Position numbers and translations under genes: made by a program. This document shows, one piece after another, positions 41,652 through 50,945 of a DNA stretch of 64,000 nucleotides. Below the pieces are notes generated by a model that was given only the letters and a program-made list of their open reading frames with translations, was not told the origin of the DNA and searched no databases. Origin of the DNA: Psychrobacillus sp044762745 (lineage in GTDB: Bacteria; Bacillota; Bacilli; Bacillales_A; Planococcaceae); the NCBI RefSeq assembly GCF_044762745.1, contig NZ_JBIWEX010000024.1, positions 6,023 to 70,022 on the forward strand, read 5' to 3'. Each line of letters opens with the position of its first letter. Within the stretch, counting starts at the first letter, position 1.

Positions 41652-43007
41652 TTGGGTGGGAGTCAGCAATTACAAAGAGGGCTTGAACAGCGGCATATCA
41701 CCCTCATGTCTTTAGGAGCAGCAATTGGGGTCGGATTGTTTTTAGGATCTGCAACAGCCATTAGGTTAGCAGGACCAGCAATTCTTATTTCATACATAAT
41801 TGGTGGACTTGTAATATTAGTAATCATGCGTGCACTTGGAGAAATGGCGGTACATAATCCCGTATCCGGATCGTTTAGTAGATATGCTAGGGATTACTTA
41901 GGACCACTTGCGGGATACATCACTGGTTGGAATTATTGGTTTTTATGGGTTGTTACATGTATGGCTGAAATTACAGCTGTCGGTGTTTATATGCAAATGT
42001 GGTATCCCGATACACCTCCATGGATTTGGGCATTAGCAGCACTTATTATAATGACAATAGTCAATTTAATTGCCGTTAAAGCTTATGGGGAATTCGAATT
42101 TTGGTTCGCTCTCATTAAAATTGTCGCAATTTTAGCAATGATCTTTTTAGGGCTCGGGGTGATCATTTTTGGTATTGGGAATGACGGAATAGCTGTTGGG
42201 TTTAGCAACTTGTGGTCAAATGGTGGATTTGCTCCAAATGGGATTGGAGGAATTTTCATGTCATTACAAATGGTCATGTTCGCTTATTTAGGCGTTGAGA
42301 TGATTGGTGTAACAGCAGGCGAAGCTAAAAATCCGAAAACGATTATTCCTCGTGCAATTGACACTGTTTTTTGGCGTATTCTTATTTTTTATGTTGGGGC
42401 TCTTTTCGTTATTATGTCTATTTATCCATGGAATGAAATTGGCCAAAATGGCAGTCCTTTCGTATTAATGTTTGAAGAAATTGGCATCGGACCAGCCGCT
42501 GGAATTATTAATTTTGTTGTTTTAACGGCAGCACTTTCTAGTTGTAATAGCGGTATTTTCAGTACAGGACGTATGTTATTTAACTTAGCGGAACAAAAAC
42601 AGGCTTCTCCTAGCTTCAAGAGAATTAATGGGGCTGGTGTACCTGCAAGAGCAGTATTATTTTCTGCCCTATTACTATTAGTCGGTGTTCTATTGAATTA
42701 TCTTGTCCCTGAAAAAGTATTTATATGGGTCACGAGTATTTCAACTTTCGGGGCAGTTTGGACTTGGGGAATCATTTTATTGTCTCAATTAAACTTTCGA
42801 AAGAGATTATCTAAATCGGAAGTTTCAAAGTTAACATATAAAGCATTGTTTTATCCGATTGGGTCGTACTTAGCGCTTGCCTTCTTAATATTAGTGCTTG
42901 GACTGATGGCGTATTTCCCTGACACTCGAATTGCATTAATGGTAGGACCTATTTGGATTATTTCACTCGTTTTTATGTATTATAATAAAGGATTCCATAA
43001 GCAATAA
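41652..43007 (+). CDS. APC-family amino acid permease
   Basis: This 451-residue transporter has twelve predicted helices. The start RHITLMSLGAAIGVGLFLGSATAIRLAGPAILISYIIGG and the following VIMRALGEMAVHNPVSGSFSRYARDYLGPLAGYITGWNYW (read in parts) belong to the amino-acid transporter branch that includes proline-specific, aromatic and alanine permeases of Bacillus. The start is a TTG after AAAAGGAG. It stands alone, flanked by a strong terminator. The substrate cannot be fixed from sequence. Confidence 0.92.
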   Translation: MGGSQQLQRGLEQRHITLMSLGAAIGVGLFLGSATAIRLAGPAILISYIIGGLVILVIMRALGEMAVHNPVSGSFSRYARDYLGPLAGYITGWNYWFLWVVTCMAEITAVGVYMQMWYPDTPPWIWALAALIIMTIVNLIAVKAYGEFEFWFALIKIVAILAMIFLGLGVIIFGIGNDGIAVGFSNLWSNGGFAPNGIGGIFMSLQMVMFAYLGVEMIGVTAGEAKNPKTIIPRAIDTVFWRILIFYVGALFVIMSIYPWNEIGQNGSPFVLMFEEIGIGPAAGIINFVVLTAALSSCNSGIFSTGRMLFNLAEQKQASPSFKRINGAGVPARAVLFSALLLLVGVLLNYLVPEKVFIWVTSISTFGAVWTWGIILLSQLNFRKRLSKSEVSKLTYKALFYPIGSYLALAFLILVLGLMAYFPDTRIALMVGPIWIISLVFMYYNKGFHKQ

Positions 43008-43040
43008 TACAAATGATTGATGGTTCGATCGATTCATCAA

Positions 43041-43076
43041 AAACCCCTTCATTTCATACAAGAAATGAAGGGGTTT
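43041..43076. terminator. bidirectional terminator
   Basis: AAACCCCTTCATTTC and its exact complement form a 15-bp stem with a six-base loop between convergent genes. Confidence 0.92.
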
Positions 43077-43083
43077 GTCACTA

Positions 43084-45060
43084 TTAAAGATATTTCTCAA
43101 ACCAATTAGTAATTTGCTCTAATCTAGTTTGACGCAAATTTGGTAGCCCGACTCTAGATAAATTATGATCTGCCTGCGGAAAACGTACAAAACTCGCTTC
43201 TTTCCCCATCGCTTTTAACGTCACATATAATTGTTGACCTTGTTCAATAGGACAACGATAGTCATTTTCGCTATGCAAAATGAGTAGTGGCGTTTCTATT
43301 TTCGATGCATATTTTAATGGAGATGCATCCCAAAGTTTCTCTATATCCTTCATATTTGCACCAATTTGCCACTCAGTAAAATAATAGCCAATATCAGAAA
43401 CGCCGTAAAAACTAATCCAGTTTGAAATGGATCGCTGCGTAACTGCCGCTTTAAAGCGATTCGTATGACCAACAACCCAGTTTGTCATAAACCCTCCGTA
43501 ACTACCACCAGTTACACCTAGTCTCGTTTCATCAATCCAGTCATTTTCAGCGAGTACATGATCGAGTCCTGCTATAATATCCTCGTAATCCCCTCCACCA
43601 TAATCGCCACGTACTGCATCGACAAATTGTTGGCTATATGAATGGCTACCTCGCGGATTCACATATAATACGCCATACCCTTTTGAAGCTAGCAATTGGA
43701 GTTCATGGAAAAATGTGTTGGCATACATCGTATGTGGTCCACCATGAATTTCTACGATTAGTGGATACTTTTTCCCTTTTTCATATTCTGCTGGTTTCAT
43801 TAACCATCCATGAACGTCCCAATCTTTGGAACTTTTATATACAATTGCTTCTGGTTGGGAAAGCTCTAGTTCATTTAACAATTCCTCATTAAAACTTGTA
43901 AGCTGAATTCTTTCACCAGTCGCTAAATTTTGCTTAAATAATTCCCCGGGAAATATTGCGTTACTTATTGTCGCAAGTGCAAATGTGCCTGTAGGATCTA
44001 TATCATACCCATATACATGTTCGTTTTCAGATGTTGCAGGATACACCGCCCCATCTAATGATGCAAAATAAAGTCGTACGTCGCCCATTGTAGACAATTG
44101 GAAGTACAAGTGGTTCGCATTCGTCCATACTACAGCAGGTGCACTTGCATCTTGCTGAACATCTCCACCAGAATAATCTCCTACTGGCGCGTCAATTCCT
44201 TCCGTTAGCACTTGACGAGATCCTGAACTCACTTCATATACATACACTTCCGCATGCGTTGCATTTTCAAATTGTCGATTGCTGCCAGTAAAGGCAATAT
44301 ACTTGTCATCTTTGGAAAAAGCTGCTCCACCGTAATAGCCTTCTTCATTTACCAGTACAGTTTCTTCTTTAGACTCTATGTCCACTAACAATAATGGTTG
44401 GCGGAATGTGAAGTCTTGATTTTCTTCACGGTTAACGCCCATTACTAGTTTCTTTCCATCTTGTGAAATAGCTTGTAAACTGTAATTATAGGCTCCTTTT
44501 GTAAACTGTGTTATTTCTTGCGAGGAGAGATCTATATACCCAATTTGTTTATATGTATCTTTTGGTAGCAAGCCAACACCATCTGCATGATATTTCATTT
44601 TTTCTACGACATAAGCTTCTGGCAATTTATTTTCTTCTTTTTTCTCTTTATCAGACCAAGCTTTACCTTCTTTTAAAGGTGCCACGAACCAAATTTTGTT
44701 GCCGCATGATGACCAAAGAAAGCTTGAAACGCCCTTTTCAACTTCCGTTAACTTTTTTGCTTCCCCGCCACTTGTTGAAAGAATATATACTTGATTGTTC
44801 TCTTCACGGTTCGATAGGAATCCAATGTATTTACCATCTGCAGACCATTTCGGTGAAGATATACGCTCTTTCTTATGTGTCCATTGTGTTATCTCTTCCG
44901 TTTCCACATTTACATGATATAAATAGGCATAATATGTATTATCCTTTTCATCCATTTCCGTGCGAATAAATACTGCTTCTTTCCCATTTGGTGCAATAAC
45001 GGGATTTGTAACAGATTGCAAGTTAAATAGATCCTTTGCTTCTAATTTTCTTTTACTCAT
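43084..45060 (-). CDS. S9 family peptidase (acylaminoacyl-peptidase type)
   Basis: This enzyme is 658 residues from the ATG after GAGAGGA (an upstream TTG is less likely). A WD/PD40-like propeller covers about residues 1-390 (SPKWSADGKYIGFLSNR, FSKDDKYIAFTGSNR). The hydrolase domain has HGGPHTMYANTFFHE, the nucleophile in VTGGSYGGFMTNW, the Asp in LLILHSENDYRCPIEQ and the His in PQADHNLSRVG. It resembles B. subtilis YuxL. There is no signal peptide, so it is cytoplasmic. It is not preceded by a sigma-54 site. Confidence 0.93.
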   Translation of the reverse strand: MSKRKLEAKDLFNLQSVTNPVIAPNGKEAVFIRTEMDEKDNTYYAYLYHVNVETEEITQWTHKKERISSPKWSADGKYIGFLSNREENNQVYILSTSGGEAKKLTEVEKGVSSFLWSSCGNKIWFVAPLKEGKAWSDKEKKEENKLPEAYVVEKMKYHADGVGLLPKDTYKQIGYIDLSSQEITQFTKGAYNYSLQAISQDGKKLVMGVNREENQDFTFRQPLLLVDIESKEETVLVNEEGYYGGAAFSKDDKYIAFTGSNRQFENATHAEVYVYEVSSGSRQVLTEGIDAPVGDYSGGDVQQDASAPAVVWTNANHLYFQLSTMGDVRLYFASLDGAVYPATSENEHVYGYDIDPTGTFALATISNAIFPGELFKQNLATGERIQLTSFNEELLNELELSQPEAIVYKSSKDWDVHGWLMKPAEYEKGKKYPLIVEIHGGPHTMYANTFFHELQLLASKGYGVLYVNPRGSHSYSQQFVDAVRGDYGGGDYEDIIAGLDHVLAENDWIDETRLGVTGGSYGGFMTNWVVGHTNRFKAAVTQRSISNWISFYGVSDIGYYFTEWQIGANMKDIEKLWDASPLKYASKIETPLLILHSENDYRCPIEQGQQLYVTLKAMGKEASFVRFPQADHNLSRVGLPNLRQTRLEQITNWFEKYL

Positions 45061-45264
45061 TTGTCCATTCCTCTCTTTCAAACGACTCTTTCATATACTT
45101 CGACACTCGAAACCTTTTTCCTGCTTTATATACTATATTGATGAATATCTGTTCTAAACACAAAAGAATAATTGCTCTTTTGGTGTATATTGTTTTCGAA
45201 GTCTGTGAGAAGTGTACAGTATAGGGATAATGTGTCATAGCAAGTTTTATTAGGTAACCACTAT

Positions 45265-45410
45265 GATTTCCGCTGCAGGGCGGACGCTTTCCGCGGGGTG
45301 AGTGAAGAGCCTTCACCGCCGCTTCGCGTACGTTGTGATGTCTTATCTATCTCACTTAATCCCGTCGGAGTCGCCACCCTTCCGCTCCAATCCACGAAAA
45401 TTGCTATCTA
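45265..45410. repeat. Bacillales-type GC-rich intergenic repeat
   Basis: The element starts GATTTCCGCTGCAGGGCGG, continues with CGCTTTCCGCGGGG and ends GGAGTCGCCACCCTTCCGCT then CCAATCCA. I recognise this as the widespread dispersed repeat of Bacillaceae/Planococcaceae genomes, normally found between genes in many copies. The copy here is somewhat degenerate in the middle. Its base composition is far above its surroundings. Confidence 0.75.
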
Positions 45411-45580
45411 ATCGGTTTCAAATCTTACAGTATATGGTTGAACGAGACAAATCCACTGCGAACGCCTTCGAGCGCGACAAAAAGACCGCTCAACACGAAA
45501 AACCCGAAGAACCTATCCGAATACGCATTATCCCTAAATACTGCCATACCGTCTACCTTATCTTTTCTAAACCAACCAAA

Positions 45581-45605
45581 AAGCCACTCCTATAAGAAGC
45601 GGCTT
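45581..45605 (-). terminator. terminator of acyl-CoA synthetase gene
   Basis: On the minus strand AAGCCGCTTC pairs with GGAGTGGCTT (two G-T pairs) across a 5-base loop, followed by TTTTTGG, a few bases past the stop. Confidence 0.8.
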
Positions 45606-45611
45606 CTTCTT

Positions 45612-47168
45612 TTATTGAACAGTTTGTCCTTGTCCTTTTAACGAACGACGTAAAATTTTTCCGGTAGTGTTTTTCGGCAATTCTTCTAAAAACTCAATTC
45701 GTTTAGGAATTTTATATTTTGCTAGTTTTTCGCCACAGTATTCCTGCAATTGCTCTTCCGTTAAAGAAGCATCTTTCTTCACAACAAATGCAAGTACCTC
45801 TTCTCCAAATGTAGGATCTGGCACTCCGACAACCGCCGCTTCTATAATACTTGGATGCTCAAACAGAACTTCCTCTACTTCCCGTGGATATACATTATAA
45901 CCTCCCACGATAATCATATCTTTCTTTCGATCAACAATATAAAAATACCCTTCTTCATCTTGTCTAGCAAGATCCCCTGTATATAGCCAACCATCTCGAA
46001 TCGCATTTTCGGTTTCTTCTGGCATTTTATAATAGCCCTTCATCACATTAGGTCCTCGGACAATCAGTTCCCCAACTTCTCCAACTCGAACCTCTTCTCC
46101 CAATTCGTTCACTACTTTGTTTTCCACATTCAAAATATTAGTCCCGATAGAGCCAGGCTTACGTTCACGATCAATCGGATTGAAACAAGTTACCGGAGAT
46201 GCTTCTGATAACCCGTACCCCTCTGATACCCGCACATGAAACTTATTCTCAAAATTATGCAGTAATGCAACCGGCAATGAAGAGCCGCCAGAAATTGCTA
46301 AACGAACACCTGAGAAATCCTCCACTTTATCTTCTGGGAATTGGTACAAGAAATTGTACATGGTAGGCACCCCTGCAAAAACAGTCGCTTTTTGTTCTTT
46401 TGCAATGGAAAAGACATCTTGAGGGCTAAATCTAGGAACTAGTAATATAGTAGCTCCCATTAGTAATGGTGCATTCACGACAACAGTTAAGGCAAATACA
46501 TGGAAAACAGGAAGCGTCGCAATAACTCGATCCTCTGTATTAATACTCAAATACTCTGCTACGTCGCGAGCGTTCGAGTATATATTATTATATGTAAGCA
46601 TCGCACCTTTGGGATGCCCAGTAGTACCAGATGTATACAATATAATCGCCGTATCATCTTCTGACACTTCAACAGGCTTCACATGTTCCCCAGAAATTGC
46701 AAGTAATGATGAAAACGATTTCACTTTTTCTTTCAAACCGTTCGAAAGTCCAGCTAACTTCTCTATCGTATCTGCTTGTGTTTCACAAATAATATAGTTT
46801 TCCACAGTCGTAAATTCACTAGCCGCTTGTTCTACTAAAGGTAATAACGCATCAAGCGCAATAATCGCCTTGGCATCACTATTTTTCACAATATAACTAA
46901 TTTCATCTGGTGTATAAATAGGATTAATCGGTACCGCAGTTGCCCCTAAACGCATCGTTGCATATAAAGAAATTAAAAAATGTGGCGTATTGCCAAGTAA
47001 AAAGCCTACATGGTCTCCTTTTTGGATTCCTAATACTTGAAGTCCATGTGCAAAACGCTCGACTGATTCGTCAAATTCTGCATAAGTCGTGTCTTTTCCC
47101 ATAAAGTGATACGCTATTTTTTCTGGATGCATTGAGGCAATTTGTTGAACTTGTGAAGCTAAACCCAT
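45612..47168 (-). CDS. long-chain fatty acid--CoA ligase
   Basis: This AMP-forming synthetase is about 518 residues from the ATG after GGGAGATGGG. The core motifs are ILYTSGTTGHPKGAMLTYNN (P-loop), SEGYGLSEASPVTCFNP, GWLYTGDLARQDEEGYFYIVDRKKD (read in parts) and the C-terminal lysine segment PKNTTGKILRR. It resembles LcfA/LcfB/FadD-type enzymes that activate fatty acids for beta-oxidation. A FadR-type operator directly upstream supports a fatty-acid role. Confidence 0.92.
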   Translation of the reverse strand: MGLASQVQQIASMHPEKIAYHFMGKDTTYAEFDESVERFAHGLQVLGIQKGDHVGFLLGNTPHFLISLYATMRLGATAVPINPIYTPDEISYIVKNSDAKAIIALDALLPLVEQAASEFTTVENYIICETQADTIEKLAGLSNGLKEKVKSFSSLLAISGEHVKPVEVSEDDTAIILYTSGTTGHPKGAMLTYNNIYSNARDVAEYLSINTEDRVIATLPVFHVFALTVVVNAPLLMGATILLVPRFSPQDVFSIAKEQKATVFAGVPTMYNFLYQFPEDKVEDFSGVRLAISGGSSLPVALLHNFENKFHVRVSEGYGLSEASPVTCFNPIDRERKPGSIGTNILNVENKVVNELGEEVRVGEVGELIVRGPNVMKGYYKMPEETENAIRDGWLYTGDLARQDEEGYFYIVDRKKDMIIVGGYNVYPREVEEVLFEHPSIIEAAVVGVPDPTFGEEVLAFVVKKDASLTEEQLQEYCGEKLAKYKIPKRIEFLEELPKNTTGKILRRSLKGQGQTVQ

Positions 47169-47191
47169 TTTCCCATCTCCCATTTTTTATT

Positions 47192-47209
47192 TGAATGAGT
47201 ATTCATTCA
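47192..47209. promoter_or_regulatory. FadR (TetR-type) operator
   Basis: The minus strand reads TGAATGAATACTCATTCA, matching the B. subtilis FadR (YsiA) consensus TGAATGAMTANTCATTCA at every defined position. It lies between the -10 box and the ribosome site of the acyl-CoA synthetase gene, where binding would block transcription until long-chain acyl-CoA releases the repressor. Confidence 0.88.
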
Positions 47210-47224
47210 TATTCCCCTAAATTC

Positions 47225-47253
47225 ATTATATAAAAAAAGTTTTGACTATTCAA
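47225..47253 (-). promoter_or_regulatory. sigma-A promoter of acyl-CoA synthetase gene
   Basis: TTGAAT (47248-47253), a 17-base spacer and TATAAT (47225-47230) on the minus strand, 16 bases upstream of the FadR box. Confidence 0.75.
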
Positions 47254-47260
47254 TCTTCTT

Positions 47261-49195
47261 TTACTCTTGAATATGTGCTATATATCTCCAACGAATTAAG
47301 TAAAAATAAGATATTTGAATAACAGTAAACACAATTAGTACTATTAACATTTCCATTGCAATAGAAACCGCTGCTAGATCCACCCAAAAAGCTTGTAGGA
47401 AAATAAAAGAAAATGTACTATGCACCATTGCAAGTCCCCATGGTAAAAAGAATTGTGGCACCAATTGTCGATTTACGATTTTCACTAGTTCTTGATCTGT
47501 TACTCCCATTCTTCTAAGTACATCATATTGTTTTTTATCTCTTTCTAAATCTGTGTACAGTTTAAAATAGACAAAACTTCCAGCTGCAAGTAAGAGAACC
47601 GCTGCTACAAGTAAACCAGTAAACAATAATAATGCAAACGTGGCACGAATAACGGAAAAATTCAATCCAGGATTAACAAAATAAAACGGATTTGGATTAA
47701 CTCCTGATATACCCATCGTTTCAGTCATAATCTTATCTAAATCCGTCCCAACGTCTTTTGTACGCAACCATTCAGATACATGAAATGCAAAAAAAGTAGT
47801 TTTAGACTCTTCTAGACTATAGCCAAATAGTGGCTCCGTTAGGAGAGAAAAGTCCTCGTCGCTAATAATGAATGCTCTATCTTTTATTGCGAAAGAAGGG
47901 AATATCGAGTATTTATACATCCCTTTTATTTGAATAGGTATGCTACTTTCCTCCAGAACTGTTTGTTCCTTTCCACTACGAATATTTTCAAAGTCTATTT
48001 GGGTATTTGAAACCAATAAAGCTTCTCCTTGCTTCAAGTCGATCAATGGAATTTTTAAGGCAACCGCCAAACTATTGACCTCTGATTCCTTTATTATATT
48101 CACTTGTTCACGCGAATTAGAGGAGGTTTGTCTTTTTACATTAAATTTCACGAGCTCGTAAGACAAGCCTTCCCTTTGCAGTTCTTGCGATAATTTCATA
48201 ATATGCGCTTCTTCAAATGGGTTGTCCCAATCACTAGCATAGAAAATACTAACCGGGTTTAGTTCCCGATATTGTGCAGTAAATGAAGTGAAAGAAGTCA
48301 CTACACCTACAGATAAAAACGCAATCGTGGACACTATCGTCACGACAAAAAACATGCGCGCATTTTCCCTAATTTTGATCGAAGCCTCCGCAAAAGCGAT
48401 GAGACGAAAAGAATGCCAATAGAGACGTTCTTTTCTCCGAATGATGTCGAGTATATATAAAATACTATCTGTGTAAAAGAAATACGTTCCAATAAAAGCC
48501 ATTAAAATAATCAGTAAGATCATAAATATATTCATAAAGAAAACAGAGAAAATAACGAGACTATACGCTACGGCAAGCAACCCTAATCCTAAAAAAGCAT
48601 TTCCCTTTTTATACGAAGCAACTGCGTTATGTTTGCCATCTCCTTTAATAAGTTGGACAATCTCTTTTTTCCGGATGAAGACAACGCTACTGATCGATAT
48701 GATGATAAACTGTGATAAAAATACAATAATCGTCAAAGCAAATGGCTTCCATGATAAGTAAAGAGGCAAACTGTCCAGTAAAAACAATTCTCGAATGATC
48801 ATGAAGAAAAATTTAGAAAACGCAAATCCAAAGAAGATACCAATCGTTATGGATATAAATCCTAAAATCATCGTTTCTAAAAAGATCAAACGATTTAACT
48901 GTTGCCTTTCCATTCCTAAATTCAATAGAACCCCGAACTCGTGTAATCTAGCTTGTAAAAAGGCACTCATCGAATAAAACAAAAAAAACAATGTAAAAAT
49001 GATGAGAATGACTTGTGCAACAAGCATTCCCCCAAAAGCAACATCTCGTAAAAACTGATCTTCAATATTTGGATGAAACATCAGCATCGAGTAAACGAAG
49101 AACACCATAACCGAAAATATACTCGCCATAAAAAATGCGGCATATATCCGACTATTACGAATAACGTTATGATAAGCGAATTGTTGAAAGGTCAT
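47261..49195 (-). CDS. BceB-type ABC permease
   Basis: This 644-residue FtsX-like permease has ten predicted membrane helices and a large extracellular domain of about 200 residues (about 300-510) between helices 7 and 8, the hallmark of BceB-type peptide-antibiotic resistance and sensing transporters. An FtsX segment (ILIIFTLFFLFYSMSAFLQARLHEFGVLLNLGM, read in parts) lies near the start. It overlaps the ATPase gene by 29 bases. The partner kinase and regulator are upstream. The specific antibiotic (for example bacitracin or a lantibiotic) is not predictable. Confidence 0.92.
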   Translation of the reverse strand: MTFQQFAYHNVIRNSRIYAAFFMASIFSVMVFFVYSMLMFHPNIEDQFLRDVAFGGMLVAQVILIIFTLFFLFYSMSAFLQARLHEFGVLLNLGMERQQLNRLIFLETMILGFISITIGIFFGFAFSKFFFMIIRELFLLDSLPLYLSWKPFALTIIVFLSQFIIISISSVVFIRKKEIVQLIKGDGKHNAVASYKKGNAFLGLGLLAVAYSLVIFSVFFMNIFMILLIILMAFIGTYFFYTDSILYILDIIRRKERLYWHSFRLIAFAEASIKIRENARMFFVVTIVSTIAFLSVGVVTSFTSFTAQYRELNPVSIFYASDWDNPFEEAHIMKLSQELQREGLSYELVKFNVKRQTSSNSREQVNIIKESEVNSLAVALKIPLIDLKQGEALLVSNTQIDFENIRSGKEQTVLEESSIPIQIKGMYKYSIFPSFAIKDRAFIISDEDFSLLTEPLFGYSLEESKTTFFAFHVSEWLRTKDVGTDLDKIMTETMGISGVNPNPFYFVNPGLNFSVIRATFALLLFTGLLVAAVLLLAAGSFVYFKLYTDLERDKKQYDVLRRMGVTDQELVKIVNRQLVPQFFLPWGLAMVHSTFSFIFLQAFWVDLAAVSIAMEMLIVLIVFTVIQISYFYLIRWRYIAHIQE

Positions 49196-49940
49196 TTACA
49201 TTTCCACCTAATAAAGACAACACATTTAGTATTCTTTGGAAAAAAGTTTGTCTTCTGTCATCTTTATAAATCTCATTGAAGTATTCCCCATCTTTTATAA
49301 ATAACACTCGATCACAGTAGCTTGCTGCTATTGGATCATGTGTGACCATCATAATGGTCGTTTGACTCCCTTTATTCACTTGTGAAAGAATTTCTAATAC
49401 GTCTTTTGCTGCTTTCGAATCTAAATTTCCGGTAGGCTCATCCGCAAGTATAATACTCGGTTCATGTATTAGCGCACGACCGATAGCTGTTCTTTGTGCC
49501 TGACCACCAGAAATCTCGGAAGGTCTTTTTTCTAAAATAGACGTTAAGTTAAGATGTTCTGCAATTTGTTGTACTTTTGCTTTCATCACTTCTATCGATT
49601 GGCCATCAAGTGTTAGTGGTAATACTAAATTTTCTTCCACTGTTAGTGCAGGTAACAGATTAAAATCTTGAAACACAAAACCAAGTTCCCTTCTTCTAAA
49701 AAGCGATAAGTCGTTTTTAGGGAGTTCTGCCGGTTTTAACCCACTAATCGTAATTTCTCCAGAAGTTGGTCGATCGATGGTCGATATAATATTTAATAAT
49801 GTCGTTTTTCCACTTCCTGAAGGACCCATTACGGCAATAAATTCTCCTTTTTCTACTTCAAAACTTAATTGATTAATCGCTAGATGCGCTACTTTTCCTT
49901 CATATACTTTCGTTACTTCCTCCAGTATTAATATAGACAT
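49167..49940 (-). CDS. BceA-type ABC ATPase
   Basis: This ATPase is 257 residues from the ATG after GAGGTGGG. Walker A is GPSGSGKTTLL, the Q-loop FVFQDFNLLP, the signature ISGGQAQRTAIGRAL, Walker B IILADEPTGNLD and the switch MVTHDP. It is of the MacB/LolD/BceA branch and works with the ten-helix permease downstream. The start overlaps nothing; a longer start inside the kinase stop region is less likely. Confidence 0.92.
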   Translation of the reverse strand: MSILILEEVTKVYEGKVAHLAINQLSFEVEKGEFIAVMGPSGSGKTTLLNIISTIDRPTSGEITISGLKPAELPKNDLSLFRRRELGFVFQDFNLLPALTVEENLVLPLTLDGQSIEVMKAKVQQIAEHLNLTSILEKRPSEISGGQAQRTAIGRALIHEPSIILADEPTGNLDSKAAKDVLEILSQVNKGSQTTIMMVTHDPIAASYCDRVLFIKDGEYFNEIYKDDRRQTFFQRILNVLSLLGGNVNDLSTIRLS

Positions 49941-49957
49941 TTGCCCACCTCGCTTCA

Positions 49958-50944
49958 TTACTTCTTGTTTTCAAATAAGATCGATACGGTTGTACCTTGC
50001 CCTACATTCGATGTTACACTTATTTCATGCCCTAAACGGCTGCAAATTTCCTGTGCCAAATATAATCCCATTCCAGTAGACTCACCAGTTTTACGACCGT
50101 TTTCTCCGGTAAAAAATGCCTTTGTCACTCTTTTAATATCCGATGCAGGAATACCAATTCCTTCATCCCTAACAGAGAAAATTATTTGTTTTTCCTCGAT
50201 ATTCGTTTCAAAATATACTTTTTTATTTTTCTCAAATGTATATTTAACCGCATTCGTTACAAATTGTGCAATGACATAACGGATCCATTTTCTATCCGAT
50301 GTAATCATACAATTGTCCTCCATCGAAATTACTGGAAATAAATGATTGCCGATGAATAACCGCTTATTCTCCGTTACTACTTCGGTTACCAATTGTTTTA
50401 AATCTATCCGTTCAATTTGCATATCTTCTTCGAACGTGTCTAATCTCGCATTCATTAAAACTGCTTCTAACCCTCGCTTGAGTCGATCCATTTCTTCTAC
50501 TACACTCTTCGAATCAATCTCTTCACTGTTTTGTGTCATTAGTTCGAGGACAGAAATCGGGGTCTTCATTTGGTGCACCCAACTGTTCATAAATTGTAAA
50601 TGCCTATTTTGTCTAGCATATAAAAGTTGTACTTCCTTTTGATATAAACGATATATATGTTGTAAGTAATTCTCTACTTGTTTGATTTCTGGGGACTGCG
50701 CTGCTCGTTGCAAAATAACTTCGATTTGGGTTGGGACAGAGAGGATTTTTTTATAAAACGTATATTTTTTCACAAACAATGTCCCTAAAAAAGTAAGCGT
50801 CAATATACTACTAATAACAATGGAATAGACAGCGGTGTCTAGGTTTCGAAATCCATCCAACCAGTACAGTAGCATGACAAATAGAACTAATGAAAATTGA
50901 AAAATGATAAATAGTAAATGTTCCTTTACAAATAACCGAAACAT
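49958..50944 (-). CDS. BceS-type intramembrane-sensing histidine kinase
   Basis: This 328-residue kinase has two N-terminal helices (about residues 10-28 and 36-56) with almost no extracellular loop, as in intramembrane-sensing kinases that depend on the ABC transporter for input. The phospho-acceptor histidine is in SWVHQMKTPISVLELM. The ATPase domain has FVTNAVKYTFEKN (N box), VRDEGIGIP (G1) and TGMGLYLA (G2). It directly follows the regulator gene, 1 base apart. Confidence 0.93.
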   Translation of the reverse strand: MFRLFVKEHLLFIIFQFSLVLFVMLLYWLDGFRNLDTAVYSIVISSILTLTFLGTLFVKKYTFYKKILSVPTQIEVILQRAAQSPEIKQVENYLQHIYRLYQKEVQLLYARQNRHLQFMNSWVHQMKTPISVLELMTQNSEEIDSKSVVEEMDRLKRGLEAVLMNARLDTFEEDMQIERIDLKQLVTEVVTENKRLFIGNHLFPVISMEDNCMITSDRKWIRYVIAQFVTNAVKYTFEKNKKVYFETNIEEKQIIFSVRDEGIGIPASDIKRVTKAFFTGENGRKTGESTGMGLYLAQEICSRLGHEISVTSNVGQGTTVSILFENKK

Positions 50945-50945
50945 A

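Larger units (their letters stand above)
45061..45611. other. intergenic region with GC-rich dispersed repeat
   Basis: Most of the gap is taken by a GC-rich repeat (45265-45410) and an adjoining stretch with two similar motifs (AACGAGACAA and AGCGCGACAA, 30 bases apart). Open frames across it are by-products of the repeat and have no ribosome sites. The acyl-CoA synthetase terminator lies at the right end. Confidence 0.65.

Noticed and set aside
45302..45595. Plus-strand 97-codon frame across the GC-rich repeat
   Set aside because: It has no ribosome site, an odd composition driven by the repeat, and no similarity to a known protein.
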